From positions 913,001 through 977,000 of the forward strand of contig JBBELK010000666.1 of NCBI GenBank assembly GCA_037783545.1: a stretch of DNA of 64,000 bases, in the 5' to 3' direction. Source of the DNA: Henricia sp. BOLD:AAB3569 (taxonomy: Eukaryota > Echinodermata > Asteroidea > Spinulosida > Echinasteridae). A program made the position numbers and the translations under genes. The first letter of the stretch is position 1; every line of letters begins with the position of its first letter. This document shows positions 63,854 to 64,000 of this stretch, one piece after another. The notes under the pieces were generated by a model that did no database searches, had not been told where the DNA came from, and saw only the letters and a list, made by a program, of their open reading frames with translations.

Positions 63854-64000
63854 CTGAAAAAGGGGAGTGCAAAGCAAGTTGTCAAAAATTATGCACATAG
63901 AGCACTAAGACAGTTATTCTAAAAGATAAGCTAATCATTATAATATGTAGTATATCATGAGCTAATAGACACCTGTAGCCAATTTTATGGCGCTTTTAAG

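Overview
Eukaryotic, intron-rich genomic DNA. Conserved protein modules sit in short exons (52-976 bp) separated by introns full of SINEs, foldback/MITE-like elements, LINE tails and microsatellites. The most distinctive property is a set of large minisatellites whose units straddle exon-intron borders. From memory, that kind of repeat has been described in amphioxus (the so-called mirages of the Adh locus), and amphioxus is also rich in MITEs. My best guess is therefore a cephalochordate (Branchiostoma). This is inference; no species-diagnostic gene is present.

One gene fills the window, transcribed on the minus strand, with both ends outside. I could join 33 exons from 63853 down to 3293. 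All 32 junctions have GT donors and AG acceptors, every intron phase matches the next exon, and the total is 6312 bp = 2104 codons with no stop. In protein order it encodes three cupredoxin-like domains (residues about 1-296), one domain resembling the C-terminal beta-sandwich of chitobiase/hexosaminidase (CHB_HEX_C, about 302-385), a short acidic linker, two or three FN3-like domains (421-653), a long acidic Ser/Asn/Asp-rich segment mostly in one 976-bp exon (654-1022), then eight to ten more fibronectin type III (FN3) domains to the end of the fragment. No signal peptide or membrane segment is visible. I do not recognise a named orthologue.

Layout from low to high coordinates: array A over exon 33 (1-3430); exons 32-29 with MITEs, SINEs and a long foldback (3430-11570); array B over exon 28 (12073-16911); exons 27-20 with LINE and SINE debris (17000-24869); array C over exon 19 (about 25985-28300); array D over exon 18 (29172-34397); exon 17 (35162-36137); a tandem SINE-head array (36240-38720); exons 16-15; array E over exon 14 (40970-44069); array F over the acceptor of exon 13 (44866-46815); exons 12-9; array G over exon 8 (49432-55165); two inverted MITE copies around exons 7-5 and array H over exon 6 (57292-58345); then exons 4-1 with two further intronic minisatellites (60597-61170 and 61572-61755).

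Most long open frames in the window are periodic by-products of these arrays and are not genes. No second protein-coding gene and no convincing functional RNA gene was found; the tRNA-like sequences are SINE heads or pseudogenes.
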